From NCBI RefSeq assembly GCF_947489355.1, contig NZ_CANLDD010000002.1, positions 62,001 through 126,000 of the forward strand: a stretch of 64,000 nucleotides of DNA, given 5' to 3'. The notes beneath the pieces were generated by a model. It saw only the letters and a list, made by a program, of their open reading frames with translations, was not told where the DNA came from and did not search any database. This DNA is from an uncultured Microbulbifer sp. (lineage in GTDB: Bacteria > Pseudomonadota > Gammaproteobacteria > Pseudomonadales > Cellvibrionaceae). The number at the start of each line of letters is the position of its first letter. The stretch's first letter is position 1. Shown piece after piece: positions 17,455 to 28,019 of this stretch. The translations under genes were made by a program, and so were the position numbers.

Positions 17455-20334
17455 ATGCCGGTAAAATCTGAAAAAACAATCGCACAAGGCCCCCCTTCTA
17501 CCATGGCCCAAAACAATGCCAAGTCATCCACGCCAGACTCCTCAACACTGCGTTCCCTGCGCGCAACCCTATTTAGGTTTACCGTCGCCCCGGCACTGGC
17601 ACTGGCCATCACACTGGCCCTGGTCTTTACATTGCAGCAGATGCACGACCGCCGCCAGTTATTACTCAGCCACGGACACGCCAGTGCGGAGCAGCTTGCC
17701 GAACTGATCGCGATGAGCGGCGGCCAACCCATCGAACTGCGTATGGAATGGCTGCGCAAGAGCCTTTTAGCCCTGATGCTGGAAAAAGATATGGTGCGCT
17801 CGGTACATATCTATTCTACCGAGGCGAGCGAGAAGCAGCCTCTGAATCCGAATACCGGCCTGGGACTACTCGCCAGTGTCGGACCGCGGCCAGCCACACC
17901 CATTACCCGCGAACACCTGCAAAAGCGCGAGCCATTTATCTTCGAAGATGAAGAGAGCCTGCAGATTTTGCAGCCCTTGAAAGGCGACATCCTCACCTGT
18001 TGGATCAGCATTGAGCTGCACCGCCCTTACTTCCTGGTGGGCACTTATCAGGTATTGCTGATCGGCCTCGTGGGGCTGATCATCTGCACCCTGGCAGCCG
18101 TGGCCTGGTCTGTCATCCTATCCGAGCGATTCGCGCTCAGCCTGTCGCGTATGGGACAGGTATTGCAGGCGGTTGGGCGCGGGGAGTTTGATCGTCGCGC
18201 CCGCGAAACTGGCAACCGCGAGGTGGCACAGATGGCCAATCAGATCAATGAAATGGCCAAGAACCTCGCCAATTACCAGCGCGATTACAAGGCAAACTTG
18301 CTGCAATCTATGGACGACCTGCGGCAGTCCCTCGACAGTATGGAAGAACAAAATATCGAACTCGACCTCGCCCGTAAAAGGGCCCAGGAGGCCAGCCGCA
18401 TCAAGTCTACTTTTCTGGCCAATACCAGCCATGAAATCCGCACACCGCTCAACGGCATCATCGGCTTTACCAACCTGTTGCTCAAAACCGAGGTCGACGA
18501 GCTGCAGCAGGATTACCTGCAGACCATTTTGCGTTCATCGGAAAACCTGCTTACCACCATCAACGATATTCTGGATTTTTCCCGCATTGAGTCTGGCAAT
18601 TTGGTGCTCGACCATATCCCCATGGATCTGGGACAATTGCTCGAGGAAACCCTGCAAATCCTGGCGCCCTACGCCTATGAACACCATCTGGAACTGGTAC
18701 CCCTGATTGACTCCCAATTGCCCGCCACCCAGGTAGGCGATCCGCTGCGCACCAAGCAAATCCTCACCAACCTGCTGGGCAATGCGATTCGCAGTTCGGA
18801 AAACGGCAATATACCAGTACAGCTGAGCGTAGTGAGCAGCAAGGATTCGGAGCTGATCTTGCGTATCAGCGTCACCGACCTGGGCAACCGCATCGATGAA
18901 GCGGGCCGCAGTGAACTGCAGCAGATACTCAATACCAAAACGCCACAGCACAGCCAGCAAATCAGTGCCAATGGCCTCGGTATGTCCATCGCCCGCAGTC
19001 TGGTTGAGCGTATGCGCGGCAGCACCGGTATAGAAGAATCCGACAGCGGTGGCAGTCACTGCTGGGTAGAGCTATCTCTGCAACCGGAGCGCAATCGCGG
19101 CGTACCGCCGCGGTTTCAGTGCCCCGGCTGCCGCATATTGATTGCCGACCCCAACCACTTGACCCGCACCCAAGTGGCGCAGTTGCTTAGCCACTGGCAG
19201 GCGGAGCCCGTAGAACTCAGCGATACAGAGACTCTGCAACCGGTGATCGAACAAATGTGGCGGCACGACGCGCTGCCCGATGCCGTGATTATCGATACCG
19301 CCATCGCCAAAGGCGACTTCGACAGTTTCAGCGTGCAGGTGCAGTCCCTCGTGGATGCCTACCAATGCCAGGTTATCGTATTGGGTGCCCCGGCGGAGCT
19401 GCGCCGTTGCTATGAGCAGTTGCGTACCCGTACCCTAACTTTTCTCGGCAAACCGGTCACCCGCGAGAACCTGCTGCGCGCCTTAAAGAGGGCCGCGCCA
19501 CGAAGGAATCAGCCGCGCCCCAGTAGCGGGGCCATACCCGCTCTGCCCTGGCCGGCAACACCCCGAATTCTGGCGGTAGATGATCACGCAGCCAACCGGC
19601 GCCTGGTCGGTGAGTTACTGCGCACCCAGGATATCGAGGTGGTCATTGCCGCCAGCGGCGAAGATGCCTTGCAACACTGGCAGCAGAGCACCTTTGATCT
19701 CATCTTTATGGATATACAGATGCCTGGCATGGACGGTATTGAGGCCACCCGCCGCATTCGTGAGCAAGAAGCCGGTCGGCGCACACCGATTATTGCACTC
19801 ACCGCACATGCGGGCGCCGAGGAGAAAGCGCGACTACTCTCCGCCGGCCTGGATGATTACTTGAGCAAGCCTGTCAGTGAGGCCCAACTCACCCACATGA
19901 TCAAGCGCTGGATCAAGATCATCACGCCACAGGTGGTAGAGAAACTCAGCCTGGAGCAGATGCGCCTGGTGGATATTGGCGAGAGCCTGACCCTTGCCAA
20001 CGGCGATATGAAACTGGCTAGGGACATGCTGCAAATGCTTCTGGACGGGCTTGTGTGCGACGAACGGGAGTTACAGCGGCTGTTGAGTACCGGCGACCTC
20101 AAAGGCATGTTCGAGCTAACCCACCGTATGCACGGCGGCTGCTGTTATTGCGGCGTGGCCCGATTGCGCGAAGCCACCTGCGTACTTCAGGAGGAACTGC
20201 GTACCCTGCAAGAGAGGGAACCGACGGAATTTGACCGGCGCAAACTGGACGCAGTATTTCGCGAGATGCGCGCACTGCGCGAATGGGCCTCCGAGCAGAA
20301 TCTGGATGCGCTGTTCGGGCTGGAAGTTGCCTGA
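17455..20334 (+). CDS. gacS: GacS/BarA-type hybrid sensor histidine kinase
   Basis: Membrane sensor feeding GacA/UvrY and the Rsm/Csr small-RNA circuit. The 959 residues run: TM1 (about 43-62), a periplasmic sensor part, TM2 (about 197-222), HAMP (to about 275), dimerisation domain with phospho-His326 ([16 protein letters not shown]), HATPase (to about 545), a degenerate receiver-like region (555-680), a true receiver with Asp753 ([10 protein letters not shown]) and Lys805, and an HPt domain with His893 ([11 protein letters not shown]). The ATPase G1 box is unusual: VTDLGNRI (474-480) replaces the usual DTGIGI, and the F-box is absent. The start could instead be the ATG at 17503. It sits beside cysM and the recO block, as in pseudomonads. 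Confidence 0.92.
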   Translation: MPVKSEKTIAQGPPSTMAQNNAKSSTPDSSTLRSLRATLFRFTVAPALALAITLALVFTLQQMHDRRQLLLSHGHASAEQLAELIAMSGGQPIELRMEWLRKSLLALMLEKDMVRSVHIYSTEASEKQPLNPNTGLGLLASVGPRPATPITREHLQKREPFIFEDEESLQILQPLKGDILTCWISIELHRPYFLVGTYQVLLIGLVGLIICTLAAVAWSVILSERFALSLSRMGQVLQAVGRGEFDRRARETGNREVAQMANQINEMAKNLANYQRDYKANLLQSMDDLRQSLDSMEEQNIELDLARKRAQEASRIKSTFLANTSHEIRTPLNGIIGFTNLLLKTEVDELQQDYLQTILRSSENLLTTINDILDFSRIESGNLVLDHIPMDLGQLLEETLQILAPYAYEHHLELVPLIDSQLPATQVGDPLRTKQILTNLLGNAIRSSENGNIPVQLSVVSSKDSELILRISVTDLGNRIDEAGRSELQQILNTKTPQHSQQISANGLGMSIARSLVERMRGSTGIEESDSGGSHCWVELSLQPERNRGVPPRFQCPGCRILIADPNHLTRTQVAQLLSHWQAEPVELSDTETLQPVIEQMWRHDALPDAVIIDTAIAKGDFDSFSVQVQSLVDAYQCQVIVLGAPAELRRCYEQLRTRTLTFLGKPVTRENLLRALKRAAPRRNQPRPSSGAIPALPWPATPRILAVDDHAANRRLVGELLRTQDIEVVIAASGEDALQHWQQSTFDLIFMDIQMPGMDGIEATRRIREQEAGRRTPIIALTAHAGAEEKARLLSAGLDDYLSKPVSEAQLTHMIKRWIKIITPQVVEKLSLEQMRLVDIGESLTLANGDMKLARDMLQMLLDGLVCDERELQRLLSTGDLKGMFELTHRMHGGCCYCGVARLREATCVLQEELRTLQEREPTEFDRRKLDAVFREMRALREWASEQNLDALFGLEVA

Positions 20335-20353
20335 GCCAGACTGCAACGGTGAG

Positions 20354-20740
20354 CTAGCGAGCTTCAAAAATAACGAATGCCAGGGCGAAGTCTTTTTCAT
20401 CCGACAGGGAGAGGTGAATGACCTCAGCGCCCAGAGCACAGGCCCGCTCCTGTGCCGCACCACTTAACAGAACCTGTGCTGCAGCACTCTTGCGACGCCG
20501 CACCTCGATATTCTGCCAGGAAATGCCGTCGCCGATGCCGGTGCCCAGGGCCTTGGCTACCGCCTCTTTGGCGGCAAAACGTTTGCACAGGTAAGCTGTG
20601 CGGCTGGCCTCGCCCAGATCGGCGAAGTCACAGCGCTCTCGGTCACTCAATATTCGACGCACAAACCGATTGCCGTGGCGCCGCAAAGCCATCGCTATGC
20701 GATGATAGCTGCAAATATCTGTACCGATACTGACGATCAT
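20354..20740 (-). CDS. acpS: Holo-[acyl-carrier-protein] synthase AcpS
   Basis: Transfers 4'-phosphopantetheine from CoA to acyl carrier protein. The 128-residue protein opens MIVSIGTDICSYHRI (Mg-binding Asp in GTDI) and carries the second signature KRFAAKEAVAKALGTGI with its catalytic Glu-Lys pair, then a C-terminal IHLSLSDEKDFALAFVI. The start overlaps the recO stop as ATGA. An upstream in-frame extension of 38 codons lies inside recO and is not credible. pdxJ, which normally lies between recO and acpS, is absent here. Confidence 0.95.
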   Translation of the reverse strand: MIVSIGTDICSYHRIAMALRRHGNRFVRRILSDRERCDFADLGEASRTAYLCKRFAAKEAVAKALGTGIGDGISWQNIEVRRRKSAAAQVLLSGAAQERACALGAEVIHLSLSDEKDFALAFVIFEAR

Positions 20741-21486
20741 TTTCCGTATACTTGCCTGAACAATGTACGACTTCGCAATGGCTTGTCCCCGAGCATGGCC
20801 CGGAGCAAAATCTGAGTCAAACGCTTTGCCGGAGGCAGTAGTCCGACGGGCCATTGCCCACTCTCCAGCGCCTGCACGATACCCAGCAGTTCCGCGCCGC
20901 TGAACTCACCATCGCGCAGAGCATTACCTCCCCGGCGGTGCACAGGCACAAATCCCTGCTCAAGCTCCAGTCGATAGCAAGCGCCCTCGCTGACAGTGCC
21001 CCGGCTGCCGGCACAATAATCCAACGGTGGGCAGCTGCCCAGTTCTGCCAGCAGTTGCAATTCAAAGCGGCGCAGGGGCCCTTCCAACGGGTTGCTATCA
21101 TCGCCTTTTAACTGTGCGAGGGCTTCCAGCAACATCTGATACATGGCGAACAGCGTATAGTGCGCTTCCCCCTCCGGTAACAAGCGCACCAGCAACTCAT
21201 TCGCATAGAGCCCCGCATAGACGGCCCGGCCTTTCAGCCAGAGTCGCGCGGCGGCATTCTCCACAGAACCCAAGGTTTTTAACGTCCTATTTCCCAGCAA
21301 AGAGACCAGAAGCGGGGAGAAAGGTTGCAATGCCTGCTGGCGCCGCTGCTTGTCGCGGCGGGCACCGCGGGCAACACAGCCAATACGCCCAAAATCCGAA
21401 GTCAGCAGCTCCAGAATCAAGCTGGAGTCGCGATAGGGCCGTGCATGCAGGATATAGGCTGGCTGTACTGGTGGTGACTTTTTCAT
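20737..21486 (-). CDS. recO: DNA repair protein RecO
   Basis: RecFOR-pathway mediator that loads RecA and anneals SSB-coated DNA. The 249-residue protein starts VQPAYILHARPYRDSSLILE, the OB-fold entry of the family, followed by DFGRIGCVARGARRDK and the helical domain containing ELLVRLLPEGEAHYTLF. As in other gammaproteobacterial RecO the zinc cysteines are not fully kept. Starts at 21486 (MKKSPP) and 21501 (MPVDIM) are both possible; neither has a clear ribosome site. It is 31 bases after era and overlaps acpS by 4 bases. Confidence 0.93.
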   Translation of the reverse strand: MKKSPPVQPAYILHARPYRDSSLILELLTSDFGRIGCVARGARRDKQRRQQALQPFSPLLVSLLGNRTLKTLGSVENAAARLWLKGRAVYAGLYANELLVRLLPEGEAHYTLFAMYQMLLEALAQLKGDDSNPLEGPLRRFELQLLAELGSCPPLDYCAGSRGTVSEGACYRLELEQGFVPVHRRGGNALRDGEFSGAELLGIVQALESGQWPVGLLPPAKRLTQILLRAMLGDKPLRSRTLFRQVYGK

Positions 21487-21517
21487 GATGTCAACGGGCA
21501 TGCACCGAAGCAGAGTT

Positions 21518-22417
21518 CTACTCGTCCCGGTAACCGAGACTGCGCAAAGCGCGCTCATTATCGGACCAGCCGGACTTGACCTTGACCCATAGATTCAGCA
21601 TTACCTTACTGTCGAAAAGCCGCTCCATATCCTCACGGGCCTGGCTGCCAATCTGTTTGATGCGCTCGCCTTTGTTGCCGATAAGAATGCGCTTCTGCCC
21701 GGCCCTTTCCACCAGAATCGCCGCGCGGATATGCAGGATCTTGCCTTCCTGGGCAAATTCCTCCACCTCGACCGTGACCTGATAAGGCACCTCTGCACCC
21801 AACTGGCGCATGATTTTTTCCCGTACGATTTCCGCAGCGAGGAAACGCGAGCTGCGGTCGGTAACCTGATCGTCCGGGAAACAGTGCTGCCCCTCGGGCA
21901 AATGTTTGAGAATCACCTGTTCCAGTACATCCAGATTCTGGTTGCGCAGGGCGGAAACAGGCACAATCTCTGCCTTGGGATACTGTTGGGCCAGGGCCTG
22001 CAACTGCGGCAACAGCTTGGCCCTGTCCTCCAGCTGGTCCACCTTATTGACCACGATAACCAGCGGGCACTTGATACCACGCAGTTGGTCAGCGACCAAC
22101 TGATCCCCCTCGCTCCAGCGGGTGCGCTCCACCACAAATACCACCAGGTCCACACCCCGTGTCGCACTGGTAGCAGCCCGGTTCATATAGCGGTTGATGG
22201 CTTTTTCTTGATCCGGGTGCAAACCGGGCGTGTCGACAAAAATAATCTGATCGGGCCCCTCTGTTTTGATCCCGAGCATATTGTGGCGGGTGGTCTGGGG
22301 CTTGCGCGAGGTAATCGCCAGCTTCTGCCCCAGCAAGTGGTTCAGTAGTGTGGATTTTCCCACATTGGGACGGCCGACAATCGCAACATAGCCACAGCGA
22401 GAGGGTTGTTCGCTCAA
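21518..22417 (-). CDS. era: GTPase Era
   Basis: Ribosome-assembly GTPase that binds the 3' end of 16S rRNA. The 299-residue protein shows G1 [12 protein letters not shown], the switch segment [12 protein letters not shown]3 [11 protein letters not shown]4 VVNKVD and the C-terminal KH domain with [16 protein letters not shown] chose a TTG start at 22417 because GGAG lies 7 bases upstream and the length then matches E. coli Era (301). A further 34 open codons upstream lack conservation. It follows rnc after an unusually long 111-base gap, where many relatives have rnc and era overlapping. Confidence 0.95.
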   Translation of the reverse strand: MSEQPSRCGYVAIVGRPNVGKSTLLNHLLGQKLAITSRKPQTTRHNMLGIKTEGPDQIIFVDTPGLHPDQEKAINRYMNRAATSATRGVDLVVFVVERTRWSEGDQLVADQLRGIKCPLVIVVNKVDQLEDRAKLLPQLQALAQQYPKAEIVPVSALRNQNLDVLEQVILKHLPEGQHCFPDDQVTDRSSRFLAAEIVREKIMRQLGAEVPYQVTVEVEEFAQEGKILHIRAAILVERAGQKRILIGNKGERIKQIGSQAREDMERLFDSKVMLNLWVKVKSGWSDNERALRSLGYRDE

Positions 22418-22528
22418 AAAAACGCTCCGAAAGAGTTGAAGGGAACCGCGATGCCCGAAACCGAACTCCCGTGCATTGGAGTCCGCCACCTGGAGACAGG
22501 CAGTGGCCGGATTGCCCACAATTTAAAA

Positions 22529-23209
22529 TCAATTCAGCCCGGTGAGTCGCTTATAGGCCTCAATTGCAGCCGCTTTTTCCGCTGCACGGCGGCTGCTGGC
22601 CTCACCGCGCACAGGCTGAGCCAGCCCACTCACACAGCACTCGACAACAAACTGCCGGGCGTGCTCCACACCGGAGACGTCCACTACCGTATACTGTGGC
22701 AGTGGCTTCCTGCGTGCCTGCAGCCATTCCTGCAGGCGGGTTTTGGGATCTTTTACCGTCTCCAGGGACAGGCAGTGAAGCCGCGATGCAAACCAGTCCA
22801 GCACCCTGGCACGCGCCGCTTCCAAACCGGCATCCAGATAGATGGCGCCGATCAGGGCCTCCACCGCATCGGCGAGAATCGAGGCTCTGCGGAAACCGCC
22901 GCTTTTCATCTCTCCTTCGCCAAGACGCAGGCAGTCGCCAATTTCCAGCTCCAGTGCCAGCTTTGCCAGGGTCTCACCACTGACCAACTGCGCGCGCAAA
23001 TGGCTTAACTGCCCCTCCCTCCCTTTGGGAAACCGTTCGTAAAGCACCGCGCCGATGGTAAAACCGAGAATAGAGTCCCCGAGAAATTCCAGACGCTCGT
23101 TATTGCGGCTACCGTGGGAGCGGTGTGTCAACGCCAGCTCCAGCAAGGCGCCCTGTCTGAACTTATGACCGAGACGCTTGCCCAGACGCTCCAGTAAAAG
23201 ATCAGTCAC
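22529..23209 (-). CDS. rnc: Ribonuclease III
   Basis: Double-strand-specific endoribonuclease that processes rRNA precursors and many mRNAs. The 226-residue protein has the signature [15 protein letters not shown] (catalytic Glu/Asp), the second acidic site [16 protein letters not shown] and a C-terminal dsRNA-binding domain from about residue 155 ([16 protein letters not shown] to [16 protein letters not shown]). The start is GTG 23209, which overlaps the DUF4845 stop by 8 bases; no strong ribosome site is seen, consistent with coupling. Order lepB-DUF4845-rnc-era-recO is conserved in pseudomonads and relatives. Confidence 0.95.
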   Translation of the reverse strand: MTDLLLERLGKRLGHKFRQGALLELALTHRSHGSRNNERLEFLGDSILGFTIGAVLYERFPKGREGQLSHLRAQLVSGETLAKLALELEIGDCLRLGEGEMKSGGFRRASILADAVEALIGAIYLDAGLEAARARVLDWFASRLHCLSLETVKDPKTRLQEWLQARRKPLPQYTVVDVSGVEHARQFVVECCVSGLAQPVRGEASSRRAAEKAAAIEAYKRLTGLN

Positions 23210-23642
23210 GTTTGCGGAATTGCTCCAGATCCACCAGCGCATCGCAGCACAGCTCCGGTCTGGCCGTATTGAGCTGTTTGTTAAATTTCATCACCACATC
23301 CACATTGTAAATCAACGGTTGGCGCAACTCGTAATCAATACTGACTAGCGTACTTTTTGCACCGCGAATCACCTGCAGCGCCTTGGTGGGCTCGCCGCGC
23401 ACATTGTTGATCTGAAAGAAGCGGCCCAGCTCTTTTTTGATCTGGCCCGCCGACATAGTTTCCAGGTCCGGGTTTTCAGCCAACACCTTCAGCGCTTCGG
23501 TCACGTAGCGTGCATCCAGATAGGCGGGCGCCATCCTGGATGCACATGTCAGGGCAAAACCCAGCACTGCCACAAGCAACAGCCAGCCCCAGTAGCTCAT
23601 ACCGCGCTGGCGCCGAAATGAAAATTGCAACACACTACCCAT
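23202..23642 (-). CDS. DUF4845 membrane protein
   Basis: A 146-residue protein with one transmembrane helix near residues 17-35 ([17 protein letters not shown]) preceded by a basic cytoplasmic end (FSFRRQRG). Its periplasmic part contains [14 protein letters not shown] and [14 protein letters not shown], the DUF4845 pattern. Function is unknown, but the family is nearly always found between lepB and rnc, as here. The ATG at 23642 has GAGG 5 bases upstream. The stop overlaps the rnc start by 8 bases. Confidence 0.9.
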   Translation of the reverse strand: MGSVLQFSFRRQRGMSYWGWLLLVAVLGFALTCASRMAPAYLDARYVTEALKVLAENPDLETMSAGQIKKELGRFFQINNVRGEPTKALQVIRGAKSTLVSIDYELRQPLIYNVDVVMKFNKQLNTARPELCCDALVDLEQFRKRD

Positions 23643-23694
23643 GATGTCCTCAAGCCTCCTCACCGGTATCCGGTATAAACCCGGCCGGTTTTTA

Positions 23695-24465
23695 TTATTG
23701 GATGGAACCCACACGCTCGAAGCTGGGCAAGCTGAACAGTTTGTCCCAGTGCATCCAGATGGCAAAGGCCTTGCCCACGATATCCCGCTCGGGCACAAAG
23801 CCCCAGTCACGGCTGTCAAGGCTGTTGTCCCGGTTATCGCCCATCATAAAATAGTGGCCTTCCGGTACAGTGCCACTGAAAGTACTGTACCTGCCGGGGC
23901 GCACATTTTTCGCCATTAGGTGGCGCCGACCGTAGAGGTTTTCCCACAGAAACTCCACCTGTGGATTAGCCGGGGGTAACGCCTGGATCAGCTCCTGTGG
24001 CGCCAGTTCTCCGTTCACATAGAGCACATTATTCTTCAACTCGATCCTGTCGCCGGGCAAGCCGATCACCCGCTTGATAAAATAGGTATCGTTCATATGT
24101 GGCGGGAAAAACACCATCACATCCCCGCGCTGCGGCTCGCCAATATCCACAACCTTGGTGCGGGAAACCGGCAAGCGCAGGCCGTAGGCATATTTGTTGA
24201 CCAGAATAAAGTCGCCAATCTGCAGGGTGGGCACCATAGAGGCAGACGGTATCTGGAAGGGCTCCAGGATAAAAGAACGCAGCACGAAGACAATGGCCAA
24301 AATCGGGAAAAACGACTTGGCATACTCGACCACAACCGGGTCCTCACGCTTCCTCCCTGCCTTCTTCCTGCGGCGGCGGGCGAAAAACAGGCTGTCAAGC
24401 AGCCAGATTCCACCGCTGACGACAACCAGCCAGAGCAGAATCAAAGGCAAATTAATATCCATCAC
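23695..24465 (-). CDS. lepB: Signal peptidase I
   Basis: Inner-membrane protease that removes Sec and Tat signal peptides. The 256-residue protein has two N-terminal hydrophobic segments (about 5-27 and 50-65) separated by a very basic loop (ARRRRKKAGRKRED). The catalytic Ser lies in IPSASMVPTL, the catalytic Lys in IKRVIGLPGD, and the family box GHYFMMGDNRDNSLDSRDWG is intact. The first of two adjacent ATG codons (24465) is taken; MDINLPL at 24462 is equally likely. It is read after lepA in the same operon. Confidence 0.97.
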   Translation of the reverse strand: MMDINLPLILLWLVVVSGGIWLLDSLFFARRRRKKAGRKREDPVVVEYAKSFFPILAIVFVLRSFILEPFQIPSASMVPTLQIGDFILVNKYAYGLRLPVSRTKVVDIGEPQRGDVMVFFPPHMNDTYFIKRVIGLPGDRIELKNNVLYVNGELAPQELIQALPPANPQVEFLWENLYGRRHLMAKNVRPGRYSTFSGTVPEGHYFMMGDNRDNSLDSRDWGFVPERDIVGKAFAIWMHWDKLFSLPSFERVGSIQ

Positions 24466-24511
24466 TATTCTCTATTGTCCCCAAATCTCGGAATCAAGCA
24501 CCGGCTGTGCC

Positions 24512-26317
24512 CTATTGATCCACTTTCAGTACTGCCAGGAAGGCCTCCTGGGGCACTTCGACACGGCCGAGCTGCTTCATACGGCGTTTACCCGCTTTCT
24601 GTTTCTCCAGCAATTTCTTCTTGCGCGTAACATCACCGCCATAACATTTCGCGGTCACATTCTTGCGCAGGGCTTTTACGGTGGTTCTCGCCACTACCTG
24701 ACCACCGATCGCCGCCTGAATAGCCACATCAAACATCTGCCGCGGTATCAGTTCCTTCATTTTTTCCGCCATGGCGCGCCCTTTCTGCTGGGCGTTTTCA
24801 CGGTGTACGATCAGCGCCAGGGCATCTACACGGTCCCCGTTAATGAGGATATCCAAGCGCACCAGTTTTGCTGCTTCAAAGCGCACAAAACTGTAATCCA
24901 GCGAAGCAAACCCGCGGCTCACCGACTTAAGGCGATCAAAGAAGTCCATCACCACTTCACCCAACGGCAGTTCATAGCGCAGGGATACCTGTGTACCCAC
25001 GTATTGCATATCCCTCTGCATACCACGTTTCTCCACACAGAGGGTGATCACGTTACCCAGGTACTCCTGGGGCACCAGGATATTCACTTCCGCAATCGGC
25101 TCGCGCATTTCCAGAATGCTGCCCACATCCGGCAGCCGAGACGGGTTATCCACCATCACCACTTCGCCGTCATTCTGCTCTACGGCGTACACCACCGTGG
25201 GTGCAGTGGTAATGAGGTCCAGATCATATTCCCGCTCCAAGCGCTCCTGAACAATCTCCATATGCAGCATACCGAGGAAACCGCAGCGAAAACCAAAGCC
25301 CAGGGCATCGGAGGTTTCCGGTTCGTAAAACAGGGAGGCATCGTTGAGGGACAGCTTCTCCAGGGCATCACGGAAAGTCTCATAGTCATCGGAACTGACC
25401 GGGAACAGGCCCGCATAGACTTGCGGTTTGACCTTCTGGAACCCCGGCAACATCGCTATGTCCTGCGCACCCTTGGCATGGGTCAGCGTGTCCCCCACAG
25501 GCGCACCGTGAATATCTTTAATGCCGGCCACCACAAAGCCCACCTCTCCGGCACACAACACACCGGTCTCGCGGCGTTTCGGGGTAAAAATGCCGGCACT
25601 GTCCACCACATGGGTACGACCGATAGACTTGGTGACAATTTTGTCTTTGGCTTTCAGGGTACCTTGCATCACGCGCACCAGAGACACCACCCCGAGGTAG
25701 CTGTCAAACCAGGAGTCGATGATCAGTGCCTGCAGCGGTGCCTCGACATCCCCCTCCGGTGGCGGTACCAGGCGCACCAGGTCTTCCAGCACCTCTTGCA
25801 CGCCCATACCGGATTTGGCGCTGCAGCGCGTTGCCTCACTGGCATCAATACCGATAATGTCTTCTATTTCTTCGGCGACCTTGTCTGGGTCCGCCTGGGG
25901 CAGGTCCATCTTATTGAGAACCGGAATCACGTCCAGGCCCTGCTCAATCGCGGTGTAGCAATTGGCAACCGACTGCGCTTCTACACCCTGAGCCGCATCC
26001 ACCACCAGAAGCGCACCTTCACAGGCCGCCAGGGACCGGGAAACCTCATAGGAGAAGTCCACATGCCCCGGGGTATCAATAAAATTCAACTGGTACGTCT
26101 TGCCATCCCGCGCCCTGTAGTCGAGCGTGACACTCTGGGCCTTGATGGTAATCCCGCGCTCCCGTTCCAGCTCCATGCTGTCCAATACCTGCTCGGCCAT
26201 TTCGCGATTGGAGAGACCGCCACAGTCCTGGATGAAACGGTCAGCCAGGGTAGATTTTCCGTGGTCGATATGGGCAATGATGGAGAAATTGCGGATATGG
26301 GAGAGATCTGTGGCCAC
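24512..26317 (-). CDS. lepA: Elongation factor 4 (LepA)
   Basis: Ribosome-associated GTPase that back-translocates or aids ribosome assembly. The 601-residue protein shows G1 [14 protein letters not shown], the switch [10 protein letters not shown]3 [11 protein letters not shown]4 VLNKMDLP and the EF4-specific C-terminal domain ending in the basic [20 protein letters not shown]. The start is GTG 26317 ([11 protein letters not shown]), which gives the standard length; upstream codons are not conserved. Downstream lies lepB at 46 bases, upstream mucD at 131 bases, the order seen in pseudomonads. A long antisense frame covers the gene but is a composition artefact. Confidence 0.97.
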   Translation of the reverse strand: MATDLSHIRNFSIIAHIDHGKSTLADRFIQDCGGLSNREMAEQVLDSMELERERGITIKAQSVTLDYRARDGKTYQLNFIDTPGHVDFSYEVSRSLAACEGALLVVDAAQGVEAQSVANCYTAIEQGLDVIPVLNKMDLPQADPDKVAEEIEDIIGIDASEATRCSAKSGMGVQEVLEDLVRLVPPPEGDVEAPLQALIIDSWFDSYLGVVSLVRVMQGTLKAKDKIVTKSIGRTHVVDSAGIFTPKRRETGVLCAGEVGFVVAGIKDIHGAPVGDTLTHAKGAQDIAMLPGFQKVKPQVYAGLFPVSSDDYETFRDALEKLSLNDASLFYEPETSDALGFGFRCGFLGMLHMEIVQERLEREYDLDLITTAPTVVYAVEQNDGEVVMVDNPSRLPDVGSILEMREPIAEVNILVPQEYLGNVITLCVEKRGMQRDMQYVGTQVSLRYELPLGEVVMDFFDRLKSVSRGFASLDYSFVRFEAAKLVRLDILINGDRVDALALIVHRENAQQKGRAMAEKMKELIPRQMFDVAIQAAIGGQVVARTTVKALRKNVTAKCYGGDVTRKKKLLEKQKAGKRRMKQLGRVEVPQEAFLAVLKVDQ

Positions 26318-26448
26318 TGCGGAATAAAAACCCTTAAAAAACAGACAATTAGCTGGCAGATAAGCCAACTGTGTGGCGCAAGTCTAACAGAACTTATGGA
26401 CAGAGGTGAGAGACAGGTGGCCTATTCGGCCACCATTCGACCCGAAAC

Positions 26449-27846
26449 TCAGCTTTCGATCTTAATCGTGCGGAAAGTTGACTGGCCCGAGCGGAAGAAG
26501 CGGATCGGCAACAGCTCATTTTTGGGGAGTTCCTCAACCACGGCTTTGTAATCCTCCATATCCCCCACTTCTTCAAATCCCAACTGGGCGATAATGTCGC
26601 CACTGCGCAGACCTGCTTTGGCGCCGGGCTTGCCCGGGACAACCTGCTTGATCAGTACTCCGGTATCCACATTCCAGCGCTGCTTCAGACCCTCGGGAAT
26701 CTGCTCAACCACCAGGCCCAGGCGTCCGCCGACAATGGAGCTTGGTTTTACTGTGGCTTGTACTCCCTCATCATCGGAGCCCGGCAGGGTACCGACGATA
26801 ACTTTGAGCTTCTCAGACTTGCGGTTACGCATCAGTTCCATCGAAACCTCAGTTCCGGGACGGAGCTGGCCTACCAAATGGGGCAGATCACCGTGTACAC
26901 CGATTCTCTGGCCATTAAAGCGGGTGATGACATCTCCGGGCATAACCCCGGCTTCGGCAGCGGGCGCACCGGGGCTGACCTGCTCTACCAGCGCCCCTAC
27001 CGGCTTGTCCAGCCCCATAGCTTCAGCCATATCCCGGTCCACGTTGCGAATGCCCACCCCCAGCCAGCCACGGTCCACACGGCCCTTCTCTTTCAGCTGT
27101 GCCACCACATCCTGGGCAAGACTCGCCGGGATGGCAAAGGAGAGACCGATTGAGCCGCCACTGCGGGTATAGATCTGGGAGTTGATGCCAACAACCCGCC
27201 CTTCCAGGTTAAACAGCGGGCCACCGGAGTTGCCGGGGTTGATCGCCACATCTGTCTGGATAAACGGTACATAGTTCTCACGGCTCTCATTGGGAATACT
27301 GCGTCCCATGGCGCTGACAATGCCAGCACTGGCGGAGTAGTCCAGGCCAAATGGCGAGCCGATGGCGACAACCCATTCCCCCACCTGCAGCTCTTCTGAA
27401 TCTCCCCAGCGCACGGCAGTGAGGTCATCGGCATCGATTTTGAGCAGCGCCAGATCCGAACGCACATCGGTGCCAATTACTTCAGCCTTATACTCGCGGC
27501 GATCGGTCAGGGTGACGGTGACCTGGCTGGCACCATTCACCACGTGGTTGTTGGTCACGATGTACCCATCATCGGAGATGATAAAGCCGGAACCCATACT
27601 GGCCACCGGGCGCTGCTGGCGCCGACGCGGCTCGAACAGGTGACGAAAGATATCGGGAATATCCTGTTGGAATTGCGGCGCATTATTGCCACGTGCCACA
27701 CGACTGCGATCCAGTGTGTTGATCTTCACCACTGCGGGCGAATTTTCCTCGATCAGTTCAGTCAGTTCAGGCAGCCCTCGGGCAATGGCCGTGCCCGATA
27801 CCACCAGACAGAACAACAGTAGATATTGCGTACAGCATTTAATCAT
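26449..27846 (-). CDS. mucD: Periplasmic Do-family serine protease MucD/DegP
   Basis: HtrA protease of envelope quality control that restrains alginate/sigma-E activation in pseudomonads. The 465 residues have a signal peptide (about 1-24), the trypsin-like triad His in VTNNHVVNGA, Asp in RSDLALLK and Ser in NPGNSGGPL, then two PDZ domains (about 265-350 and 370-460). The ATG at 27846 opens on the signal peptide. A GGAACTC at 27896-27902 upstream resembles a sigma-E -35 box, but no good -10 follows at the right distance. It is separated from rseC by the mpaA-ycjG insertion, unlike the contiguous Pseudomonas operon. Confidence 0.93.
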   Translation of the reverse strand: MIKCCTQYLLLFCLVVSGTAIARGLPELTELIEENSPAVVKINTLDRSRVARGNNAPQFQQDIPDIFRHLFEPRRRQQRPVASMGSGFIISDDGYIVTNNHVVNGASQVTVTLTDRREYKAEVIGTDVRSDLALLKIDADDLTAVRWGDSEELQVGEWVVAIGSPFGLDYSASAGIVSAMGRSIPNESRENYVPFIQTDVAINPGNSGGPLFNLEGRVVGINSQIYTRSGGSIGLSFAIPASLAQDVVAQLKEKGRVDRGWLGVGIRNVDRDMAEAMGLDKPVGALVEQVSPGAPAAEAGVMPGDVITRFNGQRIGVHGDLPHLVGQLRPGTEVSMELMRNRKSEKLKVIVGTLPGSDDEGVQATVKPSSIVGGRLGLVVEQIPEGLKQRWNVDTGVLIKQVVPGKPGAKAGLRSGDIIAQLGFEEVGDMEDYKAVVEELPKNELLPIRFFRSGQSTFRTIKIES

Positions 27847-28019
27847 AGGTTTGTTACCCTTATTGATCCCTTCTAATATGAAACCTGTGGAATTTGAGTT
27901 CCCTCCGGGGCTCGCCATCGCTTATCCAGGCCCCCTTACAGGACATTCAGTAACGATTTAGTGGCGAAGTGGCCACGAAAGTTCTGCTGTGGGGTGTAAA
28001 TCTGTGTAAAGGGTCAACG

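Noticed and set aside
24194-26551. 785-codon open frame on the + strand
   Set aside because: It lies antisense to lepA, is caused by the GC-rich codon pattern of that gene, and has no ribosome site or family features.
27874-27902. Second sigma-E promoter upstream of mucD
   Set aside because: GGAACTC resembles the -35, but at 14-17 bases downstream no sequence matches the -10 GTCnAA well.
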